45,125 nt of DNA from Oribacterium sp. P6A1 (GCF_000702885.1 NZ_JNKO01000021.1:1-45125), one strand, 5' to 3'; positions 33,395-42,116 are shown, counted from the stretch's first letter. Notes: a model not told the origin generated them from the letters alone. Translations and numbers: made by a program.

Positions 33395-33487
33395 AAAGAG
33401 TTGCACAATAAGAAAATGCAGGGGATGTGGGCCAGGCCCCGCCCCGGTCGTTTCTGAATCAAGTGCCTATTTGAAAGGTTAGAACAA

Positions 33488-34399
33488 ATGGTATTTCACA
33501 ATTTCGAAGAACTGATCGCCAAGGTTAAGGGCGAGCCTTCACGAAAGGTCATGGCGGTAGCCTGTGCCAATGATGAACACACTCTTGAAGCAGTTGTTCA
33601 TGCAAGACGTGAAGGAATCGTTGAGCCGTTACTGGTTGGTGACAGAAAGGTAATAAAGGAAATTCTCTCAGGTCTCGGTGAAGAGATTCAGGAGGAAAAC
33701 ATTTACGATGTTCCCATGGAGGACCTTAAGGGAGCCTGCGAAAAGGCAGTAAAACTCGTACGGGATGGCAAGGCTGACTTCCTTATGAAGGGTAAGGTTG
33801 ATACAAAAATCATCCTCAAGGAAGTTGTCAACAAGGAATACGGTCTCGGACAGGGCAAACTCATGTCTCATTTCTCCATCTTCCAGGTTCCGGGCTATCA
33901 CAAGCTTATCGTTCCTGTGGATGGCGGAATGGTACCATACCCTGACCTTCAGCAGAAGAAAGAAATCATTGAAAACACTGTAGATACTCTTGTTTCCATG
34001 GGATATGACTGTCCCAAGGTGGGAGTGCTTGCCTGTGTTGAAAAGGTGAATCCGAAGATGCCTGAGTCAGTGGATGGAGCAGAACTTCAGGCCATGAATG
34101 AGAGAGGCGAGATAAAGAACTGTATCGTGGAAGGACCTATACAGTATGACTGTGCCATGAGAAAAGACATCGCAGATTTCAAGGGACTTGAGTCAAAGAT
34201 CGCCGGTGATCCTGATGTACTGGTTGCGCCCAATATTCACGCCGGAAACATTATGGGAAAGATGTACACCATTAGCTGCGGCGGAAAGATGGCAGGTTTC
34301 ATCGTTGGTGCCAAGTGCCCTATCGTTATGGTTTCCAGAGGCTCTTCAGCAGAAGAGAAATATCTCTCCATCGTGGTATCGGCAGCAGCCAGCAAATAA
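33488..34399 (+). CDS. ptb: phosphate butyryl/acyl-transferase (Ptb family)
   Basis: 303 residues. It converts acyl-CoA plus phosphate to acyl phosphate plus CoA in the cytosol. The sequence matches the phosphotransbutyrylase family: 'LLVGDRKVIKEILSGLG', 'ADFLMKGKVDTKIILKEVV', 'NIHAGNIMGKMYTISCGG'. It lies between the oxidoreductase and the kinase, so its natural substrate is probably the acyl-CoA produced by that oxidoreductase (for example a branched-chain or butyryl-type CoA). Gap of 93 bp with a GC-rich stretch but no T-tailed terminator. Confidence 0.92.
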   Translation: MVFHNFEELIAKVKGEPSRKVMAVACANDEHTLEAVVHARREGIVEPLLVGDRKVIKEILSGLGEEIQEENIYDVPMEDLKGACEKAVKLVRDGKADFLMKGKVDTKIILKEVVNKEYGLGQGKLMSHFSIFQVPGYHKLIVPVDGGMVPYPDLQQKKEIIENTVDTLVSMGYDCPKVGVLACVEKVNPKMPESVDGAELQAMNERGEIKNCIVEGPIQYDCAMRKDIADFKGLESKIAGDPDVLVAPNIHAGNIMGKMYTISCGGKMAGFIVGAKCPIVMVSRGSSAEEKYLSIVVSAAASK

Positions 34400-34416
34400 G
34401 AGATAAATTTGGAAAA

Positions 34417-34435
34417 TGACAGGCAGATAACCTGT
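34417..34435 (+). repeat. small hairpin in the ptb-buk gap
   Basis: GACAGG-CAGATAA-CCTGTC, 20 bases before the start of the kinase gene. No T tail, so not a terminator; it may tune mRNA processing or translation. Confidence 0.45.
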
Positions 34436-34454
34436 CGTGAAGTAAAGGAAATAT

Positions 34455-35522
34455 ATGTTAAACGAAAAAATACTGGTTATAAATCCCGGTTCCACATCTA
34501 CAAAGATCGCAGTGTATCAGGGTGAAGAGCAGCAGTGGACCGAAAGCATTGCCCACAGTCTCGAGGATCTGAAAGCATATCCCACAATCTATGATCAGCT
34601 TGATATGAGAAAGGAGCTTATCCTTGCAAGTCTCGTAAGTCACGGAGACAAGCTTGCTTCATTTGCAGCAGTTGTAGGTCGTGGAGGGGCGCTTCCACCG
34701 GTGAAGACAGGTGCGTATGAAGTTAATGAGAAGATGGTGGAAACCCTTCACTATCATCCTGTAGATCAGCATGCCAGCAATCTGGGGGCAGGAATCGCCT
34801 ACAGCATCGCCAATGAAATCGGCGTTAAAGCTTATATCTACGATGCCATCACCGTTGATGAGATGACTGAGGTCAATAAGATCACAGGCCTAAAGGGTGT
34901 AAGAGTTCCTGCAAAGGGTCACAATCTCAATACCCGTGCAGCAGCTCTCAAACTTTGCAGAGACAAGGGGCTAGATTACAACAAGGTAAACATCATAGTT
35001 GCACATCTCGGCGGCGGAATCACTGTAAACCTTCATTCCAAGGGTAGAATCATTGATTTCTTCAATGATGAGATCGGAACCTTTGCTCCGGAGCGTGCAG
35101 GGGGACTTCCCACCTACGCACTTGTAGATATGTGCTACAGCGGGAAGTATACAAAGGAAGAGATGATGAAGAATCTTCAGCGTCGAGGCGGCATGATCTC
35201 CTATTTCGGAACTGCCGACATGCGCGACGTTGAAAAGCTTATCGATGAAGGAAACGAAGAGGCAGCGCTTCTTTATGAAGCCATGGCTCTGAACACTGCA
35301 AAGACCATCGCCCGTATCGCTCCATCGGTTGACGGACAGGTTGACTGCATCGTTCTCACAGGAGGACTTGCATACTCTGAGCGTTTTGTAAACTCAATCA
35401 GAAAGCATGCCGGATTTGTAGGGCCTATAGAGGTTATCCCCGGGGAGAATGAGATGAAGGCCCTTGCGGAAGGAACCCTCAGAGTGCTTCGCGGCGAGGA
35501 GAAAGCGCGGATTTTTGAGTGA
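34455..35522 (+). CDS. buk: butyrate/branched-chain fatty acid kinase
   Basis: 355 residues, acetokinase family. It makes ATP from acyl phosphate. N-terminal phosphate loop 'ILVINPGSTSTKIAVY', 'NIIVAHLGGGITVNLHSKG', and the C-terminal 'DCIVLTGGLAYSERFV'. Paired with Ptb it forms the substrate-level phosphorylation end of the pathway. Same strand, 55 bp after ptb. Substrate specificity within the family (butyrate, isobutyrate, isovalerate) cannot be read from sequence. Confidence 0.94.
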   Translation: MLNEKILVINPGSTSTKIAVYQGEEQQWTESIAHSLEDLKAYPTIYDQLDMRKELILASLVSHGDKLASFAAVVGRGGALPPVKTGAYEVNEKMVETLHYHPVDQHASNLGAGIAYSIANEIGVKAYIYDAITVDEMTEVNKITGLKGVRVPAKGHNLNTRAAALKLCRDKGLDYNKVNIIVAHLGGGITVNLHSKGRIIDFFNDEIGTFAPERAGGLPTYALVDMCYSGKYTKEEMMKNLQRRGGMISYFGTADMRDVEKLIDEGNEEAALLYEAMALNTAKTIARIAPSVDGQVDCIVLTGGLAYSERFVNSIRKHAGFVGPIEVIPGENEMKALAEGTLRVLRGEEKARIFE

Positions 35523-35561
35523 ATTTAAAGATATAAAAAAGAAGGGTTTAGTGATTAATAA

Positions 35562-36800
35562 ATGAAACAATTAAACAGATGGCTTTATGCCATTGCCGGA
35601 GTGCTGATCCTGCTCTTTGCCGGACTCATCTATGCCTGGTCCGTTCTTTCGGGCCCCATGGCAGCGGAGTATCCGGGATGGAGTAAGGGGGCAATGTCTC
35701 TCTGCTTTACTCTTGCCATGAGCTTTTTCTGTATCGGCGGTCTCGTAGCCGGTCTTTTGGCCGGAAAAGTAAAGGAAAAAGTGATTTTCTTTCTGTCAGC
35801 CATACTGTTTCTGCTTGGATTCTTCCTTGTAAGTAATATGAAAACGCTGATTCAGCTTTACCTTGGTTTCGGCGTTCTTGCGGGCCTTGGCGCCGGATTA
35901 TCCTATAACACTGTTATGGGCTCCGTCACCAAGTGGTTTCCTGATAAAAAAGGTCTTATTTCGGGAATCCTTCTCATGGGTTTCGGAATGGGCGCTTTTA
36001 TAATAGGAAAGCTTTATACAGCTTTAAATCAGACTTTCAGCTGGAGAACAGAATTCAGTGCACTTGGCGTCATGGTTTTCCTGGTGATTCTTTTCTGCGG
36101 GATGATTATCAGAAAGCCAAATGCAGAAGAGATTTCCGGATATGTTACAGCATTCAAAGGGACAGCACAAAAGAAGGGCAATGACTTTACCACAAAGCAG
36201 GTGATAGCAGATCCATCCTTCTGGTTATTCTTTGTTTATGCGGTACTTCTCAGTGCTGCGGCTCTCGCCCTTATCGCCCAGGCAAGGGGAATAGTGACGG
36301 ATACTGCACCGGAACTCAGCGCCGGAAACATTGCCACCATAGTGGGACTTATCTCAGTGTTTAACGGAGTGGGAAGAGTGATCTTCGGCGGGCTTTATGA
36401 CAGGCTGGGACAGAAGATGACAATGCTTCTGAATTGCGCTCTGTACCTGGTCTCGGTGCTTGTGAACCTCGGCGGACTGAAAACCGGAAGCCTTCCGCTC
36501 GTAATTCTTGGCTTTATTCTTTTCGGACTTTCTTACGGAGGAGTTCCCCCAACGAACTCGGCATTTATGATGGATTTTTACGGAACGAAGCATTATCCCG
36601 TAAACTTCTCAATCGTAAATCTGAACCTGCTGTTTGCCTCTTTCGGTGGAACTCTTGCGGGAGTGATCTACGACAGACAGGGAAGTTATATGACCATTTT
36701 CATGATCATGATGGTGGCAGTGGTCATGGCGGTGGTTTGTACCATGCTGATAAAAAAGAACACTACAGCAGCTGAAGAATGTGAAGCACAAATGGGGTGA
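35562..36800 (+). CDS. MFS transporter of the OFA (oxalate/formate antiporter-like) family
   Basis: 412 residues, 12 predicted membrane helices. It begins 'LYAIAGVLILLFAGLIYAWSVLSGPM', with the 'GLGAGLSYNTVMGSVTKWFPDKKGLISGI' loop characteristic of OFA proteins and a second-half 'FNGVGRVIFGGLYDRLGQK' MFS loop. OFA members carry small mono- or dicarboxylates, by antiport or proton symport. In this island it is the likely importer of the substrate or exporter of the fatty-acid product. 39 bp after buk. Confidence 0.88.
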   Translation: MKQLNRWLYAIAGVLILLFAGLIYAWSVLSGPMAAEYPGWSKGAMSLCFTLAMSFFCIGGLVAGLLAGKVKEKVIFFLSAILFLLGFFLVSNMKTLIQLYLGFGVLAGLGAGLSYNTVMGSVTKWFPDKKGLISGILLMGFGMGAFIIGKLYTALNQTFSWRTEFSALGVMVFLVILFCGMIIRKPNAEEISGYVTAFKGTAQKKGNDFTTKQVIADPSFWLFFVYAVLLSAAALALIAQARGIVTDTAPELSAGNIATIVGLISVFNGVGRVIFGGLYDRLGQKMTMLLNCALYLVSVLVNLGGLKTGSLPLVILGFILFGLSYGGVPPTNSAFMMDFYGTKHYPVNFSIVNLNLLFASFGGTLAGVIYDRQGSYMTIFMIMMVAVVMAVVCTMLIKKNTTAAEECEAQMG

Positions 36801-36905
36801 TGGCTTTCGTTATGACCTGCGTAAATACAGAGGGAGCCTGATTAGATCCGGTTCTGCAGGTCAGGCATAAAACGCGCCGGAATACGGTCATAGAGGGATA
36901 TTGAT

Positions 36906-37328
36906 ATGAGGGAAAAAACCCGTTTTTTCAGGTGGAATGTCATTACAAATATCTGTATGGCGCTGTCCATCAATACAACAGCAACCCTTCTTGCAGGAGG
37001 TGACATCCTGTCCGGCTGGGTGAAAGGCTGTTGCTGTGCTTTCACCATCAACACAGTGGCGGCGGTCATCATACCGGTGGGAGCCATCGGTAAATGGTTC
37101 GCAGAGGACCTTTTAAAGACAAAGCCCGGCAGATTTTCTGAGATGCTGGCAAGAAACTTTATCATCAATGCAATTTATGTCACCATAGTGAGCCTTTCCA
37201 TGGCGCTTATCAATGTTGGAGCCGGGGATGAATTCCTGGGCGCCTGGTGGTCAACATACCCCATACTTCATGTGGTGGGGCTGATCACCAGCCTTATTAT
37301 CGAGAAACCGTTAAAAGCATTGGTGTAA
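36906..37328 (+). CDS. DUF2798-like small membrane protein
   Basis: 140 residues, four hydrophobic segments in two similar halves ('ICMALSINTTATLLAGG ... FTINTVAAVIIPVGAIG' and 'FIINAIYVTIVSLSMALINVG ... PILHVVGLITSLII'), as in DUF2798 proteins. Function unknown; may be a small carrier or accessory membrane subunit. Follows the MFS gene by 105 bp. A second, distantly similar gene starts at 38631. Confidence 0.65.
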   Translation: MREKTRFFRWNVITNICMALSINTTATLLAGGDILSGWVKGCCCAFTINTVAAVIIPVGAIGKWFAEDLLKTKPGRFSEMLARNFIINAIYVTIVSLSMALINVGAGDEFLGAWWSTYPILHVVGLITSLIIEKPLKALV

Positions 37329-37383
37329 GCTGTCAGGTTCCACAGAGGTGTATGAGTATATTTCAAATACAGAACATTAAATC

Positions 37384-37463
37384 ATAAGACATTAGCATGG
37401 AGAAAAGCAGTGTCTTATACAAAAATACCGTCAGCCTCGCAAAACGAATACCAAGGGCTGACG
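37384..37463 (+). promoter_or_regulatory. tandem leader hairpins before the flavoprotein gene, including repeated stem-loop copy C
   Basis: First hairpin ATAAGACA / TGTCTTAT (37384-37418), then CGTCAGCC (37429-37436) pairing with GGCTGACG (37456-37463), with the loop starting TCGCAAAACGAA. The two-hairpin layout is the same as before korB. The ribosome binding site AGGAG follows seven bases later. Confidence 0.5.
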
Positions 37464-37479
37464 TAAACAGGAGATTTAT

Positions 37480-38418
37480 ATGAAGATTTTAGGTTTATCT
37501 TTCGGAACAAGAAACGGCAACAACGATACTATGTGCCGCGTTGCTCTCGAGGAGGCACAGAAGCTTGGTGCAGAGATCGAGTTTATCCACGTATTTGACT
37601 GGGATATCAAGTACTGCTCAGGCTGTGTTGCATGTTCAAGAGGTCTTGTTATGGGTAAGGGCATGATCTGTTCACAGAAGGACGATTATGCAGCGCTTTT
37701 TGACAAGATGGCTGAGGCTGACGGTGTACTGGTTGTTGACCCTATCTATGAGTCAGGCGGGTCAGGACTTTTCCATGTCGTATGTGACCGTATGGGTCCG
37801 GGACATGATCTCGGAATGCTTTTCATGGCTGATGCAAAGCTTAAGGAGCAGGGAAAGGAAGGACTCGATCCAAAGTATCTCAGAAAGAAGGCTATTTCTT
37901 TCGTTGGAATCGGTGGTTCCGACTGGGCATGCCGCGTAGAGACAGATCACGCAATGCTTGCCATGAGCCCTTCATGGACAGTTATCGACAATGACTGGTT
38001 CTCATGGTCAAAGGATGTCATCATGCAGGATGACAAGATCGAGAGAATGAAGCAGATCGCACGTAATCTCGTTGAAGCAGCAAAGGATGTGGACAATGCC
38101 AAGTGGCAGGGTAAGGAAGGCGCATGTCCTCATTGCCAGGGCAACAACTTCTATATCTTCCCGGGCACAACTCACTGCGTATGTGAGCTTTGCGGACTTG
38201 AGGGAACACTTGAAGTAGTCAACGGTGCTTTCAAGTTTAAGTTTGACCCTGCCGACGAGCACAAGGCTCACGATACCATCTCGGGAAAGAAGCTTCACGG
38301 CGATGATATCTTCAGAAATGAAGGAAGACTCATGAACCTTAACAAGGATCCTGAGTTCAAGGCACGTAAGATGCACTACACAGCAGTCTGCGCACCTACA
38401 CCAAGCCCAAGCAAGTAA
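37480..38418 (+). CDS. flavodoxin-fold NADPH-dependent FMN reductase-like protein with C-terminal zinc ribbon
   Basis: 312 residues, cytosolic. N-terminal flavodoxin-like domain (1-200): 'ILGLSFGTRNGNNDTMCR' FMN phosphate loop, the family Cys cluster 'KYCSGCVACSRG' (C46, C49, C52) plus C64 before 'QKDDYAALFDKMAEADGVLVVDPIY'. After residue 210 there is an added zinc-ribbon-like module, 'CPHCQGNNF' and 'CVCELCG' (C216, C219, C235, C238), then about 70 residues of unknown type ending in a Pro/Ser-rich tail. Such flavoproteins reduce quinones, nitro-groups, or unsaturated or aromatic substrates. Strong ribosome binding site and well-translated codon pattern suggest high expression. Likely the reductive step of the island; exact reaction unknown. 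Confidence 0.8.
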   Translation: MKILGLSFGTRNGNNDTMCRVALEEAQKLGAEIEFIHVFDWDIKYCSGCVACSRGLVMGKGMICSQKDDYAALFDKMAEADGVLVVDPIYESGGSGLFHVVCDRMGPGHDLGMLFMADAKLKEQGKEGLDPKYLRKKAISFVGIGGSDWACRVETDHAMLAMSPSWTVIDNDWFSWSKDVIMQDDKIERMKQIARNLVEAAKDVDNAKWQGKEGACPHCQGNNFYIFPGTTHCVCELCGLEGTLEVVNGAFKFKFDPADEHKAHDTISGKKLHGDDIFRNEGRLMNLNKDPEFKARKMHYTAVCAPTPSPSK

Positions 38419-38630
38419 GATCGATGCTGAAATCGGCATCACAGAACATATAATTCCTAAGCATTACTTCAGACAGGTAATGCCATAGCCATCAGATGGC
38501 TGAGGGCCGGTATGCATGCTTATCGGACGTACTGCCGTCTGGTGCAGTATTTTTCAATACAGATCACATGGAATGAGTATTCCTTAATAGAACAGTCAAT
38601 AACTGTCATATTTTACAGGAGATTAATCAT

Positions 38631-39098
38631 ATGGAAAAGCCAAGCTTAAAATTCTTTATAGTTTTCAATCTGGTCATGAATATTCCACTGGCAACAGCCA
38701 TGTCCATCGGTGGAATGCTTTTTTCGGGTAATGCTGACAAGCTCCTTACCCCGGCTCTTTTAGTAAATATTTTACTGGGATTTGTGTTTGCATGCATCGT
38801 CAATGCAGCTCTTCCCATCCCCCTTATCGCCATAAGTTTTCCTAAATTATTTAAGATAGAGCCTGAAAGTGTTCCCGGAAGGATTCTCGGAAATGTACCG
38901 GTGGTATTTATCTTCGTGATCATAATCGGACTTGTTATGAATTTTGCCAATGTCCAGGTATTCGGAGGAGCTCCGTTCCCTGCGTTTATCTTTGCATTCC
39001 TTGGCACCTTCATTCCGATGTATGTACTTTGTTTTGTGGTTGCCATGATATTTATCCCCATCGCACAGGGCGCAGCAGGCAAAAGTGTTGCTGCATAA
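38631..39098 (+). CDS. DUF2798-like membrane protein
   Basis: 155 residues, four hydrophobic segments in two halves ('FNLVMNIPLATAMSIGGMLFSG ... FVFACIVNAALPIPLIAISF' and 'VVFIFVIIIGLVMNFANVQVFGG ... FPMYVLCFVVAMIFIPI' region), same architecture as the 36906 gene. Function unknown. Its leader of 212 bp (38419-38630) holds no gene but several short complementary stretches (e.g. AGCCATC-AGATGGCT, about 38486-38500). The last 35 codons are closely repeated at 43677-43781. A strong terminator follows. Confidence 0.65.
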   Translation: MEKPSLKFFIVFNLVMNIPLATAMSIGGMLFSGNADKLLTPALLVNILLGFVFACIVNAALPIPLIAISFPKLFKIEPESVPGRILGNVPVVFIFVIIIGLVMNFANVQVFGGAPFPAFIFAFLGTFIPMYVLCFVVAMIFIPIAQGAAGKSVAA

Positions 39099-39113
39099 TG
39101 AGTGCAAGACAGG

Positions 39114-39149
39114 AAAGCGCGGTCATCGAAACTGATGACTGCGCTTTTT
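39114..39149 (+). terminator. terminator of the catabolic gene set
   Basis: Stem AAAGCGCgGTCATC / GATGACtGCGCTTT with a 6-base loop and TTTTT tail. Confidence 0.88.
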
Positions 39150-39183
39150 CTTTATCTACAAGCGTTCTCATATATTGACGCAA

Positions 39184-39244
39184 AATTCCCCTACAGCGTG
39201 ACCGATGTTAAATAAATGACATTGAGTCACACAACCGGGGAATT
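39184..39244 (-). terminator. long hairpin, possible terminator of the minus-strand hydrolase transcript
   Basis: AATTCCCC (39184-39191) pairs with GGGGAATT (39237-39244), with inner GTGAC/GTCAC and GATGT/ACATT pairs. Read on the minus strand the stem ends in GGGGAATTTTG, a short T tail. Confidence 0.5.
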
Positions 39245-39273
39245 CGTTATAAAACCATAATTTTTAATGAGTG

Positions 39274-39438
39274 TTAACGCTCGTCAGAATTTTCTAAACT
39301 AAGATTAAGGACTCCACTTCCGGCTTGATCCAAAAAAGAAGTCTGCAAACCGTCGAAAGATGCGAATGAATCACTTCCAATTTGTTTCAAACTGTTGTCA
39401 GATTCAAATTGAATATCTTGCAGTGGGGTAAGTCCCAT
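39274..39438 (-). pseudogene. 54-codon remnant, possibly of a leucine-rich (BspA-like) protein
   Basis: Minus-strand open frame: 'MGLTPLQDIQFESDNSLK', 'QIGSDSFASFDGLQTSF', ending 'LENSDER'. The 'LKQIGSDSF..F.GLQ' pattern recalls one BspA-type leucine-rich repeat. No ribosome binding site; the preceding stretch is open in another frame ('DGTFSKCEWLNPDYNGC', 'SYGTYPTARYSI'), which suggests decayed coding DNA. It fills most of the 39150-39500 gap. Confidence 0.3.
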
Positions 39439-39501
39439 AAGAGAATCTGCAGCCGTTATAGTCTGGGTTCAACCACTCGCATTTGGAAAAAGTTCCATCT
39501 G

Positions 39502-40551
39502 TCAAAGATCTGCTTCTTCAAGCATGCTCAAAATGAGACCTGCAACTTCAAGGCTATTTTTCTCGAGCATCATCATGTGACCGTTTCCGTGAATGCCTCT
39601 ATTTTCCAGACGCACAAATTGATGCGGAACACCGCACTGTTCCAGAACACGGCTTGTCAGATGATCGTATCCTGCATGATATGAGGATTCACTGACAACG
39701 ATCCATATTGGAATACCAGCAAGACGGGGAAGCTGTGGAGCCGGTTCCTGAAAAATCCAGCCGGAGTTGATGCCGGGTGTATCCGAAGTAAGAAGTTCAA
39801 GTCTTATATCTTCGGGTGAACTGATCTCAGGTTCATAATGCAGTGGAAGATCTGCAATACCGAAGTTTTGTGAAACCGGGACGTCTGTATTCATAGAGAA
39901 CGGAGGTCCGGATGGTTCCAAAGCCATTATTCCCTTAACAAGCTCCGGACATGCGTCTGCCAGAAGCCACCCGAACGGTCCTGCCTGTGAATGAGTGAAA
40001 AGAATGGCAGGTCCTGTATCTTTCAGAAGTTTTGTTCCTGCAGACAGCATGAGACGCTGGGATTCTTTGTTGGACGGAAGATACTCAACCTGTGAAGCAA
40101 TAAACTGACGGTCTGTTTCGTCATCGAATGCAAGGCTTCCTTCCCCAGGCCACTGGGTATGAAGTTTTGACTGCGGCCAGCTGCCGTTATCAGCCATGAA
40201 CCGTTGCAGTGATTCCAGGGAATGATAGATCCTCGGTCCATTTTGATCGGGATGATATGCAGAACGACCGCGGGAAGGTTGTTCGCACAGATATACGGCA
40301 TATCCTTTGGAGACGAACCAGTCTGCCCATCCCATTCTTCCGTCCGGCGTCATCAGCCAGTTAACATTTGTCTGACCTGCTCCGTGGAACATGATAATAG
40401 GCCACGGTTTTGTCTGTGTTACGGGAAAGAAAGCTTCTACATACATCTGATTGTACATATGCTGTTTTCCGGAATCACGAATTATATCACCTTCGATATA
40501 GAAAATACTTTTTGATCCGACAAAACTCTGATCGATTTTTTTGATTTTCAT
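39502..40551 (-). CDS. alpha/beta hydrolase (esterase-like)
   Basis: 349 residues, no signal peptide. Alpha/beta hydrolase features: oxyanion region 'IIMFHGAGQTNVNW', nucleophile elbow 'LFTHSQAGPFGWLL' (Ser in HSQAG, a variant of GxSxG with Thr at the first Gly), a candidate acid in 'YHAGYDHLTSRVL' and the catalytic His in 'GIHGNGHMMMLEKN'. It resembles the esterase group with 'GHSQ(A/G)' elbows. It lies 58 bp downstream of the carrier gene on the same strand, so the two probably form an operon for taking up and hydrolysing one substrate class. Ribosome binding site AGGAG. Confidence 0.85.
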   Translation of the reverse strand: MKIKKIDQSFVGSKSIFYIEGDIIRDSGKQHMYNQMYVEAFFPVTQTKPWPIIMFHGAGQTNVNWLMTPDGRMGWADWFVSKGYAVYLCEQPSRGRSAYHPDQNGPRIYHSLESLQRFMADNGSWPQSKLHTQWPGEGSLAFDDETDRQFIASQVEYLPSNKESQRLMLSAGTKLLKDTGPAILFTHSQAGPFGWLLADACPELVKGIMALEPSGPPFSMNTDVPVSQNFGIADLPLHYEPEISSPEDIRLELLTSDTPGINSGWIFQEPAPQLPRLAGIPIWIVVSESSYHAGYDHLTSRVLEQCGVPHQFVRLENRGIHGNGHMMMLEKNSLEVAGLILSMLEEADL

Positions 40552-40609
40552 GTGATTTCTCCTGTTTTCTGCAATACTCAGAAGTTTGTTTGAATTCTGA
40601 ATACTTGAA

Positions 40610-41992
40610 TTAATAACCCATCTGTGCCGCGATGATCAGAAGGATACTTCCGACCACACACCAAATTGCAAACAGTTTAATAGCATATTTGAACCATTTT
40701 GTGAACGGAATGTTTGCACATCCGATAAAGCCCATCGTTGCTGCAGCATGCGGCAGAATAAAGTTGCAGAATCCATCGCCAAAGTTGAATGCAAGAACAG
40801 CGGTTTGGCGGGAAATACCTACGAGGTCTGCCACCGGAATGAAGATCGGCATAGTTACAGCAGCCTGGCCGGAACCGGATGTGACAAAGAAGTTTATAAT
40901 GACGTGCATGAAGAACATAACAGGAGCCTGAATGATCTTCGGAAATAATCCAAGGGCACTTGCCAGGGCATTGACGACCGTATCCATTACACCACCGGCA
41001 GAGAGAATTCCGGAAATGGCATAGGCGAAGCCGAGCAGGATTCCAGTTGTTGCCATGCCTTTAGCACCGTCGCAGAACTTTTTGCACATATCGTCAACAG
41101 GCATACGGTAGACTATACCGGAAAGAACACCCATGTACATAAAGATGGAAGACGAAATCGCGAAGCTCAGAGTGGAGAAGATAGCGGTATAAACCATGTA
41201 TATAATGCCTATAGCAACAACGATTGCAACAGGAATATGTTTTTTCTCGAATTTCGGAACATTTTCAGGATCAAATGTTCCAAAATCAAGCGGTGTGCCG
41301 TAAACAAGACTCTGCTCAGGATCTTTTTTGACCTTTTCACCGTAACGTACTACGAATAGGATTGTCACTATCAAGAAAGGAATCATGCAGAACAAACGGT
41401 AAGCCATACCTGAGAAAACCGGAAGTTCGGCAATTGCCTGTGCGGTACCAGTGTTTGAGAGATTCATTGCACCGCAGGAGAATCCGACAGCGCCTCCGAG
41501 CATGATGATTGAAATACCGACTATTGCATCATAACCCATTGCCATTGCAACGATAATGCCAAGAGGAGCGAAGGGAATGAAATAATTCAGGTTGATCGGA
41601 ATGCAAAGCAGAGCGAACACGACCATAAGAAAAGCAACGATCAGCCATTCTTTACCCTTTGCTTTTTTGCTTAATGTACATGCAGCACCCTGAAACATGT
41701 TGGTGGACAGAATGATTCCAAGTCCGCCGCCGGCACACATAAGTGCGAAAATGATCTGAGCTGCGCTCTGCAGCCCCGGGAATACATAATCCAAAACTTG
41801 CAAAGGATTAACCGGCGTCTTTTCAATAAGATGATAACTTCCCGGTACGACTACAGTTCTTCCGGTGTCGTCCTTGACTCTTTCAAATGTACCTCCAGGT
41901 ATCAGATAAGTCAAAACAGCGGCTGCTACCATTACAGCTAAAATGATGGCCAGCGAATGAGGGACTTTGAACTTTCTTTTATTCTCTTTCAT
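40610..41992 (-). CDS. YfcC/DcuC-family C4-dicarboxylate or short-chain acid carrier
   Basis: 460 residues with about 12 membrane helices. The opening 'FKVPHSLAIILAVMVAAAVLTYLIPGGTFERV' is characteristic of the YfcC branch of the DcuC family; the late 'FFMHVIINFFVTSGSGQAAVTMPI' substrate-loop motif is also present. The transported compound (dicarboxylate, amino acid, peptide or short-chain acid) is not predictable. Ribosome binding site GGAGG. First gene of the carrier-hydrolase pair. Confidence 0.9.
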   Translation of the reverse strand: MKENKRKFKVPHSLAIILAVMVAAAVLTYLIPGGTFERVKDDTGRTVVVPGSYHLIEKTPVNPLQVLDYVFPGLQSAAQIIFALMCAGGGLGIILSTNMFQGAACTLSKKAKGKEWLIVAFLMVVFALLCIPINLNYFIPFAPLGIIVAMAMGYDAIVGISIIMLGGAVGFSCGAMNLSNTGTAQAIAELPVFSGMAYRLFCMIPFLIVTILFVVRYGEKVKKDPEQSLVYGTPLDFGTFDPENVPKFEKKHIPVAIVVAIGIIYMVYTAIFSTLSFAISSSIFMYMGVLSGIVYRMPVDDMCKKFCDGAKGMATTGILLGFAYAISGILSAGGVMDTVVNALASALGLFPKIIQAPVMFFMHVIINFFVTSGSGQAAVTMPIFIPVADLVGISRQTAVLAFNFGDGFCNFILPHAAATMGFIGCANIPFTKWFKYAIKLFAIWCVVGSILLIIAAQMGY

Positions 41993-42097
41993 TTATTTTT
42001 CCTCCATGATCTTTTCATTTTCGACTCCTCATTACAGGATTTCTTTATAAATAAAGGTTAGCCGAGATGTAAAAAAAAGGAAAATATATGAAATGAA

Positions 42098-42111
42098 TCC
42101 TAAAAATAGGA
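42098..42111. promoter_or_regulatory. candidate operator upstream of the carrier gene
   Basis: Palindrome TCCTA-AAAA-TAGGA just after the LysR stop codon and about 105 bases before the carrier start; position and shape fit a LysR-type regulatory site. Confidence 0.35.
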
Positions 42112-42116
42112 ATAAC

